From Ophiocordyceps camponoti-saundersi (nom. inval.) (Eukaryota > Ascomycota > Sordariomycetes > Hypocreales > Ophiocordycipitaceae): a DNA stretch of 19,551 nucleotides. Below, piece by piece: positions 8,917 to 18,917 of the stretch (its first letter is position 1; the number at the start of each line of letters is the position of its first letter). The notes beneath the pieces are model-generated. The model ran no database searches, was not told the DNA's origin, and worked only from the letters and a program-made list of their open reading frames with translations. The stretch is from the NCBI GenBank assembly GCA_003339415.1, contig PDHQ01000487.1, positions 1 through 19,551 on the forward strand. The letters run 5' to 3'. A program made the position numbers and the translations under genes.

Positions 8917-11900
8917 TCACACTTAGAGTTTCCGCAGGCCTACTAGCTTGCTAAGTAGCAGCTAGTTATTAGGCCTTAAATAATTAAGTCGGTTATAGTA
9001 TTTCTTTAGTAAGTCCTTATAGAATAATAGCCCCTAGGCCCCTTTAATAGATAAATAGTTAATATACCTTAGTATCTAGGATATCCTCCTAACTTAGTAG
9101 CATAGCTTAAACGGCCTAATCTACGTTAGCTTAAGTTTCCTAATAGCTCCGTTTATAGCTAGATAGACCTATATGCTAGGGGTTAGACTAGACTCGTCTC
9201 TTTTATCGTAGATAAATATCCTATAATATATAATCTTATTAAACTTACCTTTAGCTGCCTATCTCCGGTATTTAGCTTAGCTTATAAATTCTATAATAAA
9301 GTTAGCATATCTCCCTTATAGGGGCTATTCTACTTACTTTCCTAATCTTAAAGCTTCACGTAGTAATCTTATAGATTAAAATAGATTTAGGCCGGTCTAT
9401 ACTATTCCGTAGAGCACTTTAGTAAGTAAGTAGCCTAAGGTCCTAATAACCCTATAGTTAAGTTACCGTATAACTATTAGCAGATATTCGGACGAAGTAT
9501 TCTTAGGAGGCTATAACCTTTTTAAGAGTTACTAAAAGATCTTATTTATCACTTTAACTAAACCTATACTGCGATATAACTTAGATAGCGCTATTACTTA
9601 AAGTATATCTCTTACCGTTAAGAAGGCTAAAACTTCCCTCGATAAAAAGGCGGAACCTAAGTCGGAGTAGATAGCTATAGGTATAATCGTAATAAAGTCT
9701 AGCTAATTTCTTAGCTTAATAATAGTCTCCGAGGCTCCCGTTATTCGGTAAGCTATAAGCTATATAAAATAAGAGAAATAGTTAACTAATACTAGTATAA
9801 ACTTAGTCCTATTTGCGGCCGTTAGGAATAGTCCTATATAGTCTATAGCAAGGACCTAAAAGGGTGCTAAAATAGAGATTAGCTAATCTAGCGCCTTCGG
9901 CTTTCGGTTAGAATATAAAGCATATTCTCTATAACTTACTATATAAGATATAATATCCTAAGCTATTCTAGGCTAGAAGATATATATATAGAGTCGCTAA
10001 CGCGTAGTATCTAGCCTAAAGTAGCTACTTAAATTATAAGCTTAGTGGAGTGCCTACGGGATCTTATATCGGAGAAGGCATCTCTGCTACTTAGTTAAAT
10101 AACTCCCTTTATATAGTAAGGTATTCGTTTATATTAACTATTTAAAAGATACCGCCTATCGTCTAATACGATTTACCGAGATATAATTAAGTTCGTTAGG
10201 AACCTTACTATATTGCAGCTAATTAACTATATCTGCGTAATAGTAGTTTATATAATAGTCTAATAGCCTCGATATCCTATCCGTCTCTCTTACGAGTGCT
10301 ATAGCTGCTTAGAGGTCTACTCGGGTCTTATTATCTTCTTTTTCCTAAGTCTATAAGGCTAATAAGGCATTCTATTAGAGCGTAGTTAGTTATAGTAAAG
10401 GGGTGCCCGTCTTATTAGTAGGTGGTTTCTTGAGGGGCATACCCGCCAGGTATTTAAGGAGCGCCTTATAGCCTTATAGGCTATCTTTCTATTTCTATAG
10501 TCCGGTATTAGTGTTAACTATTCCCTAGTCTATAATATCCGCAGCTTAGTATTTATTAGATAGGAAGATTGTCTTAGATAAACTATTCGCAGCCTAGTTT
10601 CGCGAACTCTTAATATAAGCAATCTTAATATTTAGCAGCCGCAGCTTAGTTACCTATCGAGCGTAGATACCTTTATAGCCCTTAGAAGTTAGGAACTATA
10701 TAATAGGGAAGTGGTCTATAAAGATAGTTAATTTATCTATTATACGGAATAGATATTAGTAGCGACGGCAGAATTCGACTAAAATATAAAGTTCCCGCTT
10801 ATATATTCTATAGTTACGCTATATCTTCGTAAAGAGAAAGGAGTCGTATAAAATCGGCACTAAGCTATCTCCTTATTACTATAGGATAACGTAGCCTACT
10901 CCGAACCTTAAAGTATCTATATATATAAGTACCGGCTTATTAAGTTAAGGCCCGTAGATAGCTACTACTACTTTAGCGAGAGACTTAAGGATTATAAAAG
11001 ATAAAGCCTCAGATAGCCCCTATAAGAAGGGAACATTTCTAGTAAATCGCGTTAATAGTCGGGAGAACTCTACGCAATTAACTATCTATCTCCGGCAGGG
11101 TCCGATTACTCCGAGAAATACCCTAACTTACCTCTAATTCGTTAGCACCGGCTATTCTTAGATTTTCTAAAGCCTCCTAAGCTTAATTATAATCCGTCCA
11201 CCTATATAATACGTCTATCCTACTACTAGGATTTCTATTATACTAAGAAAAACCTTCTTAAAACTTAACCGGAGTAAGGCCTATAATAATCTAGGCAGAA
11301 AGTGGTCCCTAATAAACGCCTATTATTCCTCGAACGTAGCATATTTTAAGAAGATATCGTTTATATAGTTATTAAGAGGCGCAATATAATAGCCTTTAGC
11401 AGGGACCGCTAATAGAGATAGTTCGGGCAGAGGTTCGGGTATAGCCCTAAATACTAGCTTCGTTATTTCAGTAAAGCTATAAGCTGCGGATTAGGTCCCC
11501 TAAGGGAGCCTTGTAGGCTATAATTAGGAAAAACTAAGGATTTAAAACGCTAGAACGTAGCGCAGTTTAGATACGACAGGTATAGCCTAGTAGCTATACT
11601 TTAAGTTAAATATACTAAATAAACCTATTCTTAGATCTAAGAGTCTGTTATAAAGCTCCGATAATAACGGGATAGTAGTGCCTAGTAAGTCTTCGTTAAC
11701 GTTATAGTAGTTAATTATTAATCGTATTTCGGCCTATAGGTTAGACTCGTCCTTAACTACTATAATAAGTTCCGCTAACTATTAGCTTAACTTACCGTTA
11801 GCCGCTACTATATACTTATAGATTCCTAAGTTAATATTCTTACGAATAATTTTATTTATCTAGTATTATTCTAAAGCACTCTATCTTTTCTTCCTACTAC

Positions 11901-12518
11901 GGCACTATAGTTTAGTTCCCGGTATAATCCTCAGGTAATATAGGAATAAGTCTATAGGTAGTATATCGCGTATATCCTAACCCTTAAGATTACGATAGGT
12001 ATAGAACGTGCGTGCAATCTCCTCTCTTAAGTAATCCGGGACTAAAAGTCTAAGCGTGATACTATAGGCGTTAAACTATACTATAACTAAATATTTATTA
12101 ATAGAATTATTAATTTCTTATCGCTAAACTCTCCTCTATATTAGGAATAGTAACGCCGATAGCCTATCTGCCTATAGCCTAAGCTAGTATTATCTACTTA
12201 ACCGTTATTTAGTTATAGGTTTAGTAACTAGATCGCTCTATAATTATTAGGGACTATTAAGTACGGTCTCTATAGCAGCTATAGTTAAGGAAAGAAGATT
12301 AGAATCGACGAGGGGGTAATAGTAAGAAGTAAGAGTATAATTTATATAAAAGTCTATCTAAGTCTATATATATATAGCCTGCCTTATTAATCTAGGGGCG
12401 TGGCTTATAAATAAAGTAATCGGGTCTATAATAAAATATGCAAAGTCTAAACTAATAATAATATTTCTAGTTAGCTGCAGTTTTATAACCTACTTAGGTC
12501 GGCGCTAATAACCTAGTT
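8917..12518 (-). pseudogene. pol: Gypsy pol: RT, RNase H and integrase, RIP-degraded
   Basis: About 1200 codons lie in one phase, which is -1 relative to gag-protease. RT spans about 12140-11130: an L-R-x-x-P-G-T-K-like entry near 11930, the palm, the catalytic box Y-I-N-D-I at 11352-11366 (first Asp of Y-x-D-D now Asn), then the thumb with V-R-V-F-L-G-V-I-G. RNase H spans about 11010-10570. Its Asp (10915-10917), Glu (10792-10794) and Asp (10714-10716) remain; the last Asp of A-x-D-S-L is Asn (10585-10587). Integrase spans about 10060-9150. In the HHCC finger the first His remains (10045-10047), the second is Tyr, and both Cys are Tyr (9922-9933). In the core, Asp (9841-9843) and Asp 60 codons later (9661-9663) remain, but the Glu 36 codons further on is Lys (9553-9555). 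The end is a TAA at 8923 or TGA at 8917; TGA is rare here and may be the original stop. The product would copy and integrate the element; this copy cannot. Confidence 0.95.
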
Positions 12519-15206
12519 TAACGATTTAATCTAGTTATCGTTATTATTCTTAGAAGTTAAGTCCTTAGAAGAGGTGTCGGAGTCGTTCTTATTATCGCTA
12601 TCTATATCTTCGGACGTTAATTTAGGGAGCCTAATAAACTTCCTTAAGATAGGCGGGGCGTTAGGCGCTAGGACTAACTTCTATCTTAGCGATATAGCTA
12701 TTTGCGGGCCTTGCAAGGCTACCGGTATATTACCTTAATCACGATCTCTAATTATTAAAATGCTAGTCTTAATATAGATAATAGCGTTAACGTTAAAAAG
12801 CTAAGGTATACCTAATAGAAAAGGTAAGTTATCGACTACGTTATTATTTTTAGGCTTAACGATCGCCTAAACTTCTCTAATTACCCTAAAGACATTTATA
12901 TTTAGGATAGCAAAGTTATAAACGAGAATACGCGATCTATCCGCAACTTTTATAGCTAGCTTACTAAACCTAATATCCTTTAAGTTTATAACGGGGATCT
13001 TATTACGATTAGTAAAGTCGTAGTTAATAAAACTTGCCTAAGACCCTTAGTCTGCTATTATATTCTTATCTGCTAGCTTTAGGGACTTATTTTTGCTATC
13101 GACTTAGAATAAGATAGTGTATAGAACTCTAAAAGTCTTATAATCTCTAGTTTCTTTAATTAAATAGGTATTTATATCCTGCCTAGCTAGGTTAACTCTA
13201 TTACTGCTAATATGCACTGCTTTAGACTTGCCCTTGCCCTTACCTTTAGCCTTCGTCTTAATAGAGGTCTATCTCTTACGTAATAAGAGATACCTAAATT
13301 GCTTAGCCCCTTCTAGACTCACCTGCTAGAAATCTACTAGATTAATAGGCATAATAAATCTCTTCGCTAGTTTAATCTAATTAATATTACCTAAGCTATC
13401 TCTTGCCTAGACTTCCGCTAAACCCTTAGCCCTCTTTTTCTTATTAGCTATTATACTCTTCTTAGCACTTAATAGTCCTAGCTAATTAGGCACTTTAGGC
13501 GTTTTATAATATAAGGTTACCTCTAGGTCTAAATTATTCTTAAATATTTCCTCTAAGAGTATCGGGTTAATTAATCTCTTTTTAATTAGTAGTTTGCTAA
13601 GTCCGGCTACTATAACTAATACTATAAGTACGTTACGAACTATCTTACTAAGTTTAACGTTATCTCTATCTATTATAGTAAGTAATTAGAGCTTACGAGC
13701 TATAATATTAGTATTATTAATACTACCTATATTACCTTATACGGACTTATTAATTCCTAAACTAATAATATTAGAATAAACGTTCCTACTACTATCTGCA
13801 GGTATATCGTAGAGTTTATTAATTAGACCTTAGCAGAGGTTCCGTTCTAAGAGGTCTTAATATCTAAGGTTAACCTAGTGCGCCGTAATAGCCTAGGTTA
13901 TTAGTGGAGGTATAGTAATTACCTATTAAAGGGGCTTCGGGCCTCTGCTAACTGCGGTTAAACCTCTTAAGATATCTTTCTCCTAACCTTAAAGCTGCTG
14001 CGCTTTAGGAGTAGTATAAGACGTAGCGTAGTGCCCGGGTTGCCCGCATTTAAAGTAAATAACCTAGTCTAGTAAAAGGGAAAGTAAACTATTTACGTAT
14101 ACGTTAGTCGAGTCCTTTAGGTTTGCCTAGTTAACCTATCTGCTATTATTACTACTACGGCCTCCGTAATAGCCTCCGCGATACTTACTCTAGCGGTTAT
14201 TCTAGCGGTAGTTATTTAAAGAGTAATAAGACTTACCTCGACCTCTACGATAAGTCCTACGATTTAAGCTATTAAGATAATCTATCTAGTCTAGATAAAC
14301 GTTATCTTTAGGATATCCCGTCTAGTTAGGTTAGTCCTAGTAGCTTACTATAGTTATATTAGCAGTAGCTTAGGGAGTTAATACTTACTAACGGGGCTTA
14401 TATCTTAGTCTCTCCTTAACTAACGTATTAGGGGAGTAATTAAACTTCTCTTAGAAAAGCTATCGTATAATTAAGGCCGTTACTACCTACTTACGGGCCT
14501 AGCGCTTAACTTATTCCGTAAGACGAATATCCTTAGCTGCCTAGACGATATCCTATACTTCTATAAAACTTAAAGCTATTATAGCTCGTTAAGTAGTTAT
14601 AATATATCGAAGTTCTTAGTCGGCTATGCCCGTAATAAACTTTTAGATAATTATACTAAGGATAGCTATCTCTAATAGGGGAAGGACCTATATAGCCGAT
14701 ACTCGGTCTTATCCCCTAATAGACCGAAGTATCTAATAAGTGCGATTATAGTATATTTAGAGTAACTCACTATCCTACTAGCCGAATATTATCGGCACTC
14801 GAGGTTGCTATAGGATATAATTTAGAGTAAATCTCTCCTTAAGTAATATTTGCAAAACCTTTAGGTCTACTTTAGTTATTATACTATTTCTAGCATTAAT
14901 ATAAACGTTATAGAGCAACGTATTACTGTTAATAAAGTCGGCGGCTACGCTTACTAAGCTAATATTAATCACTCGGATTTTATCGTTATAGTAAGGTATA
15001 TTACTATTAAGGCGAATAAAGGCGAGGTCGATTACCTTTAGCTAGCGATAGGCGCTATATATCCTATCGAACTTACTAATATCTGCCTAGGTTAGTAGCT
15101 TAATCTATCGGCTATTCCCACTATCCTAGTAAGGCTAATTATAAGAAGCTATAAGATTTAGTTAAAGCCGATACTTGCCGAGGGCATATGCAGCTAATAC
15201 CTCTAT
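12513..15206 (-). pseudogene. gag: Gypsy gag-protease frame, RIP-degraded
   Basis: A single 898-codon phase runs from ATA (15204-15206, probable former ATG, then E-V-L-A-A-Y-A-L-G) to TAG (12513-12515). The retrotransposon gag domain covers about 15000-14450. It is followed by an Arg/Gly-rich RNA-binding stretch (R-R-G-R-G near 14250 and R-G-G-Y-Y-G-G near 14170). A CCHC zinc knuckle follows at 14016-14057: its first and last Cys now read Tyr (TGC/TGT to TAC/TAT), while the middle Cys and His remain in C-G-Q-P-G-H. Downstream come a Lys-Gly repeat (K-G-K-G-K-G-K, near 13240) and the aspartic protease. Its active-site motif reads D-stop-G-S at 13052-13041, and the flap-end motif L-L-G-I-P-(W) lies at about 12799-12819. 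An acidic Ser/Asp/Asn linker leads to the pol handover. Gag packages the RNA and protease matures the particle. The start is inferred, since any ATG would be lost to RIP. Confidence 0.88.
12516..12522 (-). promoter_or_regulatory. Candidate -1 ribosomal frameshift site between gag-protease and pol
   Basis: On the minus strand the heptamer GTTAAAC is phased G-TTA-AAC in the gag-protease frame and is followed at once by TAG in that frame. The -1 frame from this point is exactly the pol phase. GUUAAAC is a known functional slippery heptamer in an animal nidovirus, so the motif is plausible. Downstream I see only a weak possible stem (TAGGT with ACCTA, 11-base loop). RIP may have created the motif or the TAG, and an ordinary indel elsewhere in the 12510-12600 linker would also explain the phase change. 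Confidence 0.4.
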
Positions 15207-15207
15207 A

Positions 15208-15686
15208 ATAACGTTATTTAGAAAGATTAGTTCTAGGTTATAGAATAGAGTAGGGAAAAGGGACGAGGTAGGAAAAACGAAGGCTAAGTTAATTTAGTAT
15301 ATATTAAAGGTTTTATATATATATATATATAAAGAAAGAGAAGAAGAATAAGATAATAGAGAGTAGAAAAGGGGGCAATTCGTATCTTATCGAAGAAGGA
15401 GCTAATATAGTTAGTAAGGCAAGACTTATCTATTATCTCCTTTAATTAGGGTAGGCGATGTAGCAAAATTACCTTATTAATCTATATAACTTCCCGATTA
15501 TTAAGCGAATTACTATTAGGAAGGAACTTAATTGCCGAGCAGGTAGGTTAGTTAGAAAAGGGGCAAAATAAGGTTCTTAGTAATATCTTAGGAGCCTTAA
15601 GTTTATTATTATATTAAGTTAAGTGTGGTCGCGTTCCTAAGCGTGTACGGTAATCGGCAATTAGTGCTAAGAGATTAATCCCCCCC
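15208..15686 (-). other. 5' leader of the Gypsy element
   Basis: This is the non-coding stretch between the primer-binding-site candidate and gag in element sense. It includes an (AT)n run at about 15315-15332 and a purine-rich patch after it. A run of ten C on the plus strand (15680-15689) lies at its LTR-proximal end. No frame resembling a protein was seen. Confidence 0.6.
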
Positions 15687-15703
15687 CCCTATCTTAGTCA
15701 CCA
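15687..15703 (-). promoter_or_regulatory. Putative primer-binding site
   Basis: Reading on the minus strand directly off the 5' LTR, the sequence is TGGTGACTAAGATAGG. A TGG next to the LTR is the usual start of a tRNA primer-binding site (complement of the CCA end). The first T overlaps the last LTR base. RIP may have changed the rest, so I do not name the tRNA. Confidence 0.45.
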
Positions 15704-15907
15704 GCTAGATAGGTTAACGGCGGAGGGATTAAATAAACTAATTATAAGCATAAGAAATAGGCTTAATACGAAGATTAATAAGTGCCCTCGTTAATTAATA
15801 TATATATATATCCTCTAGGAATAACTGCCCCCTATATAGGCAGTTAAGTAAGTATTAGTTATATAACTAGAATAACGTAATCCCCTTTTAACTTTCCCCC
15901 TCTAGCT
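15703..15907 (-). repeat. 5' LTR of the Gypsy element
   Basis: The partner of 6617-6821, the same 205 bp length and about 91% identical. It lies upstream of gag in minus-strand sense, so it would have carried the promoter. The two LTRs are identical when an element inserts. The mostly transition differences show unequal mutation of the two copies since then; because RIP speeds divergence, they cannot be used directly as a clock. Confidence 0.93.
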
Positions 15908-16222
15908 GCCTATAAGTACGGTACGTACCTGCTTATTAGTAAGATACGCCGCAGTGCGCACCTCTCTATAGACCTACTTCGCTTATCGGCAATAGCTAGT
16001 ACGTACCTAACTACTCTACTTTTAACGATATTTTATAAAAATATAACTATCGTTAGTTTTTTTTACTATATCGCTAGGGCTAAAAGTTAGATATAAAAGA
16101 CCGGGCGGAGGAAGCTATAAGAGGCAGAGAGAAACTAAATACTTCTACTAATATTCTTATAACTATTACGGATATTTATAGACGCCGCAAAATAAGTTAT
16201 AAAGATTAGAAATATAAATAGT
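15908..16222. other. Non-coding spacer with a short inverted repeat
   Basis: No gene recognised. An 8 bp inverted repeat TAACGATA/TATCGTTA (16023-16030 and 16048-16055) flanks an AT-rich loop and is followed by a T run. A segment near 16146-16178 (TATTCTTATAAC then ATTACGG) resembles one at about 17587-17605, so repeat homology may extend upstream of the two outer tandem copies. Confidence 0.45.
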
Positions 16223-16820
16223 TCGGCGACGGTAAGAGATATGCGAAAATAAAATAGATATTAAATAAGTATAGAACGTAATAAAAGACTATTAGAGAGT
16301 TTAATTAAATAATATATTAAGCTTCCCTTTTTTTTAAAAGCTTTAGGGGATTAGGATATAAGGGGCGCTTAAGGGTTAAGATAGGATAGCGGCTATTACT
16401 AAGTATATAGCGTAGTTTAGTTTCCGTAGAAGATAAAGGAATTAAGCAGTATAGCTATCTTAAAAGTCGTATATCGCAAATCGAGTATTAAAAGGTACTT
16501 ATAGTAAAATTTCTACTAAACGAGATTATAGCTTTATCTTAAACCTTATACCTTTATATAACGAATTACCTATTTAAATACTAGTTTGGAGGACTAAGGC
16601 TATCGATAAAGTAATCGTTACCTTACTTCTCCTCGTTTCCTTTATCTTTTTATAAAAAATAACTTCCTAGGAGAATTACTATTAGGCTTATGCCTATTTA
16701 GCTAAAGATCGCCTCTTCTATTAGTTAAAGACGATAGTGACCGAGGAAGTTACGCCCTATAGGGATCTGCTGCGCTTGCTTAGATTGCCCCCCCCCCCCC
16801 CCCCCCTTACCCGCCAAAGC
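16223..16820 (+). repeat. Tandem non-coding element, copy 1 (~600 bp)
   Basis: First of three diverged head-to-tail copies. Shared landmarks are TTTAATTAAATA (16299-16310), GGTTAAGATAGGATA, ACTAAGTATATAGCG, AAGTCGTATAT, the AAACCTTATACCT block, AGTTAAAGAC and GAAGTTACGC. The ends form imperfect inverted repeats: GTTCGGCGACGGTAAG at the start against CTTACCCGCCAAAG at the end. A 19-base C run (16788-16806) lies just inside the right end. No protein frame was seen. This could be a MITE-like non-autonomous element or a solo-LTR-type repeat. Confidence 0.8.
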
Positions 16821-16824
16821 AGTG

Positions 16825-17452
16825 TAGCGGCGGTGGCAGATATACCTAAGGAAAAATACGATTCAGCCTTTTCTAGTAAGCTATAAAAGGCACGAACGGC
16901 GCTTAATTAAATAGTAACTCGACCGTTTCCTTATCTTAGGAGCTTCTAAGGATTAGAAGATAAAAAGCGGTTAAGATAGGATAGGGGCTATAACTAAGTA
17001 TATAGCGTAAATTAGTTCTATTAAAGAGAGGAATATATTAAGCAATACTTGGCCCTCTAACCTTATATTTATAGCTATCTCTAAAGTCGTATATTAAGTT
17101 AAGTCTTAAAGCGGACTTATAGTATTTTTTTTTTAGCAAAAACCCTATAAAACGGAATTATAACTTCGTTTTAAACCTTATACCTATTAGTAGGAATTAC
17201 TAATTTAATTACCCGTTTCGAAATTTTAAGAGTTTATTTAAATAGTTATTCTCTTCTTTTAGCTTATTCCCTCTGCTTTCGTATAGCAAATCGACTTCCT
17301 ATTATTTTCCCTATAGGGAATTACTATCTAGCTTAACCCCGTGCAGGAAGGGACACCGCCTTATATTAGTTAAAGACTTCGGTTACGTAGGAAGTTACGC
17401 ACTCTAGATATCTGCGAGGCTTACTTAGGGTATCCTTCTCCCCGCGCAAAAG
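16825..17452 (+). repeat. Tandem non-coding element, copy 2 (~630 bp)
   Basis: It follows copy 1 with almost no spacer, and the junction reads CCGCCAAAGCAGTGTAGCGG, the two ends being near mirror images. It shares the landmarks of copy 1: CTTAATTAAATAGT, GGTTAAGATAGGATA, CTAAGTATATAGCG, AAGTCGTATATTAAG, AAACCTTATACCTATT, AGTTAAAGAC and GAAGTTACGC. It closes with CCCCGCGCAAAAG. It contains a T run near 17125. Non-coding. Confidence 0.8.
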
Positions 17453-17726
17453 AAGCTTATTATAAATATAAGTAATATAAGTAACTAAGAAGATATAATA
17501 TAATAAAATAAGCTTATTTATTATATATTAAGAATAAAGGAATATTTAAAAGGCGTTTAAATAAAGATTTATTTTCTTCCTAAGTATTCTTATAATTACG
17601 AGGATTTATTATATATATATTATATTTTCTATAATTACGAAGAAAGGAACTAGTCTAGTATAGTTTAATAGCTAATAAGTATATAGAAACGGATTATAGG
17701 ATAATATTCTTCTACTATATATAGTT
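17453..17726. other. AT-rich spacer between tandem copies 2 and 3
   Basis: Very AT-rich, with no frame or RNA gene recognised. Part of it (about 17587-17605) resembles sequence upstream of copy 1, suggesting that a longer unit was duplicated or that copies 1 and 3 share flanking repeat DNA. Confidence 0.4.
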
Positions 17727-18343
17727 TAGCGGCAGTGATAGATACGCTTAAATAAAAATAAGCGCAAAACTTAGCTAGGGGATTTCTAAGGCTTATATAG
17801 GGTTTAATTAAATAGTTTCTAAACCTTCTTCTTTTCCTAAGGGCATCTAAAGATTAGGATACGAAAGGTGAATAATATAGGACTAGGGTTATTACTAGGT
17901 ATATAGCTTAGATTAGTTTCCCTCGAAAGAGGAAGAAATTAAGCAAGTAATTAGCCTCTAACCTTATCTTTATAGCTTTTATAAAAGTCGTATATCGTAA
18001 GTCGAGTCTTAAAAAGGGCCTTAAGATAAAAACTCTACTAAATAGAATTATAACTTTATTTTTAACTCTATACTTTTATACTATAAATTACTAATTTAAA
18101 CACTTACTCTAGGGTCCCTAGCACTTAATTAAGTTAGTCTTATCTTCCCTTCTCTTTCTTCTCTTATCTCTATATAGAAAACCGACTCCTTATTATTTTC
18201 TCTATAGAGAATTACTATCCGGCTTTTTCCCCTATAGCTAGAGACCCCCCCTTATATTAGTTAAAGCCTTTAGTCACCTAAGAAGTTACGCTACTTAGGT
18301 ATCTACTACGCTTACTTAGGGTATCCTTCTTCCCCCGCTAAAA
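17727..18343 (+). repeat. Tandem non-coding element, copy 3 (~615 bp)
   Basis: It has the same order of landmarks as copies 1 and 2: GGTTTAATTAAATAGTT, GATTAGGATACGAAAGG, ACTAGGTATATAGC, AAGTCGTATATCGTAAGTCG, ACTCTATACTTTTATA, the AGAATTACTATC block, AGTTAAAGCC and GAAGTTACGC. The ends are inverted repeats: GTTTAGCGGCAGTG at the start against CTTCCCCCGCTAAAA at the end. It is closest to copy 2 in the right part (CTTACTTAGGGTATCCTTCT in both). No coding capacity was seen. Confidence 0.8.
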
Positions 18344-18464
18344 TAGCTTATATTTAAAAAGGTATTATACGTTATACTTATTTATATATAAAATTTTATA
18401 TAAGATCGTTATTATCGTTATAACTAAGTAGCATATCGATAACTAGAAATATTAGCCTATTTAA

Positions 18465-18917
18465 CTATATTATTATATCGTGTAAAGCTTTAGGTATTCG
18501 CTTCTTAATCCTTAAAGAAATAGTAATAGTAGTAGCTATCTCTTTACGCAAATTATCGAGCTTTTCCTAAAATACTTCTTAAAGGTTATCTATTAACCTA
18601 AATACCGGTTAGGGTAGAGGGAGAAAGATATTAGTGCTTATTATAGAGAGTATTAATCCTAGGGCATAGGATTATAATTCCTTAGCACTAAACTCGAGAG
18701 CTATTCGGTAGATATAAAAATATAGGTATATGTTATCGGACGAAATATCCTCGCTAACGTAAGCGAAGGGGTTATAGTCTTCGTCGGCGAATATTTCGGA
18801 GCTAGTATTATCCGACGTAATATTATCCCGGCTAGTAAGGGGAGAATCGCAATATAGGTCGTAATAATCGCGAGTATAATACCCGGTATAGGTATATTAA
18901 AGGAGGCACTAGAGTAT
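18465..18917 (-). pseudogene. ~150-codon unknown protein remnant, acidic start and coiled-coil-like end
   Basis: One minus-strand frame runs from about 18917 to TAG at 18465-18467 with only a handful of TAA/TAG. It starts Tyr-rich, then becomes an acidic Ser/Asp/Asn/Glu segment (S-D-N-T-S-S-E-I-F-A-D-E-D near 18805) and a more hydrophobic middle. It ends in a helical-looking segment with heptad-like spacing (E-K-L-D-N-L-R-K-E-I near 18550) followed by basic residues. The start is not fixed; an ATA at the upstream edge may be a mutated ATG. I do not recognise the family. It could be a gag-type N-terminal fragment, an accessory transposon protein or a host gene fragment. It does not obviously match the third frame of the Gypsy element. 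Confidence 0.4.

Larger units (their letters stand above)
6617..15907 (-). mobile_element. Ty3/Gypsy LTR retrotransposon, full-length but RIP-inactivated (~9.3 kb)
   Basis: Two direct 205 bp repeats bound the element. Between them, in minus-strand sense order, lie a leader, gag with a zinc knuckle, aspartic protease, RT, RNase H, integrase, and a third long frame before the 3' LTR. RT and RNase H before integrase is the Ty3/Gypsy order; in Copia integrase comes first. All frames carry many TAA/TAG and almost no TGA. The structural parts are colinear and without obvious large indels, so inactivation is mostly by point mutation. I could not identify a target-site duplication: the bases outside the left LTR (CTACT) and the right LTR (GCCTA) do not match. 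No chromodomain is evident after integrase. Confidence 0.95.

Noticed and set aside
16023..16055. An 8 bp inverted repeat as a small RNA hairpin or insertion-element end
   Set aside because: Short arms, an AT-only loop and no matching partner; likely chance in AT-rich DNA.
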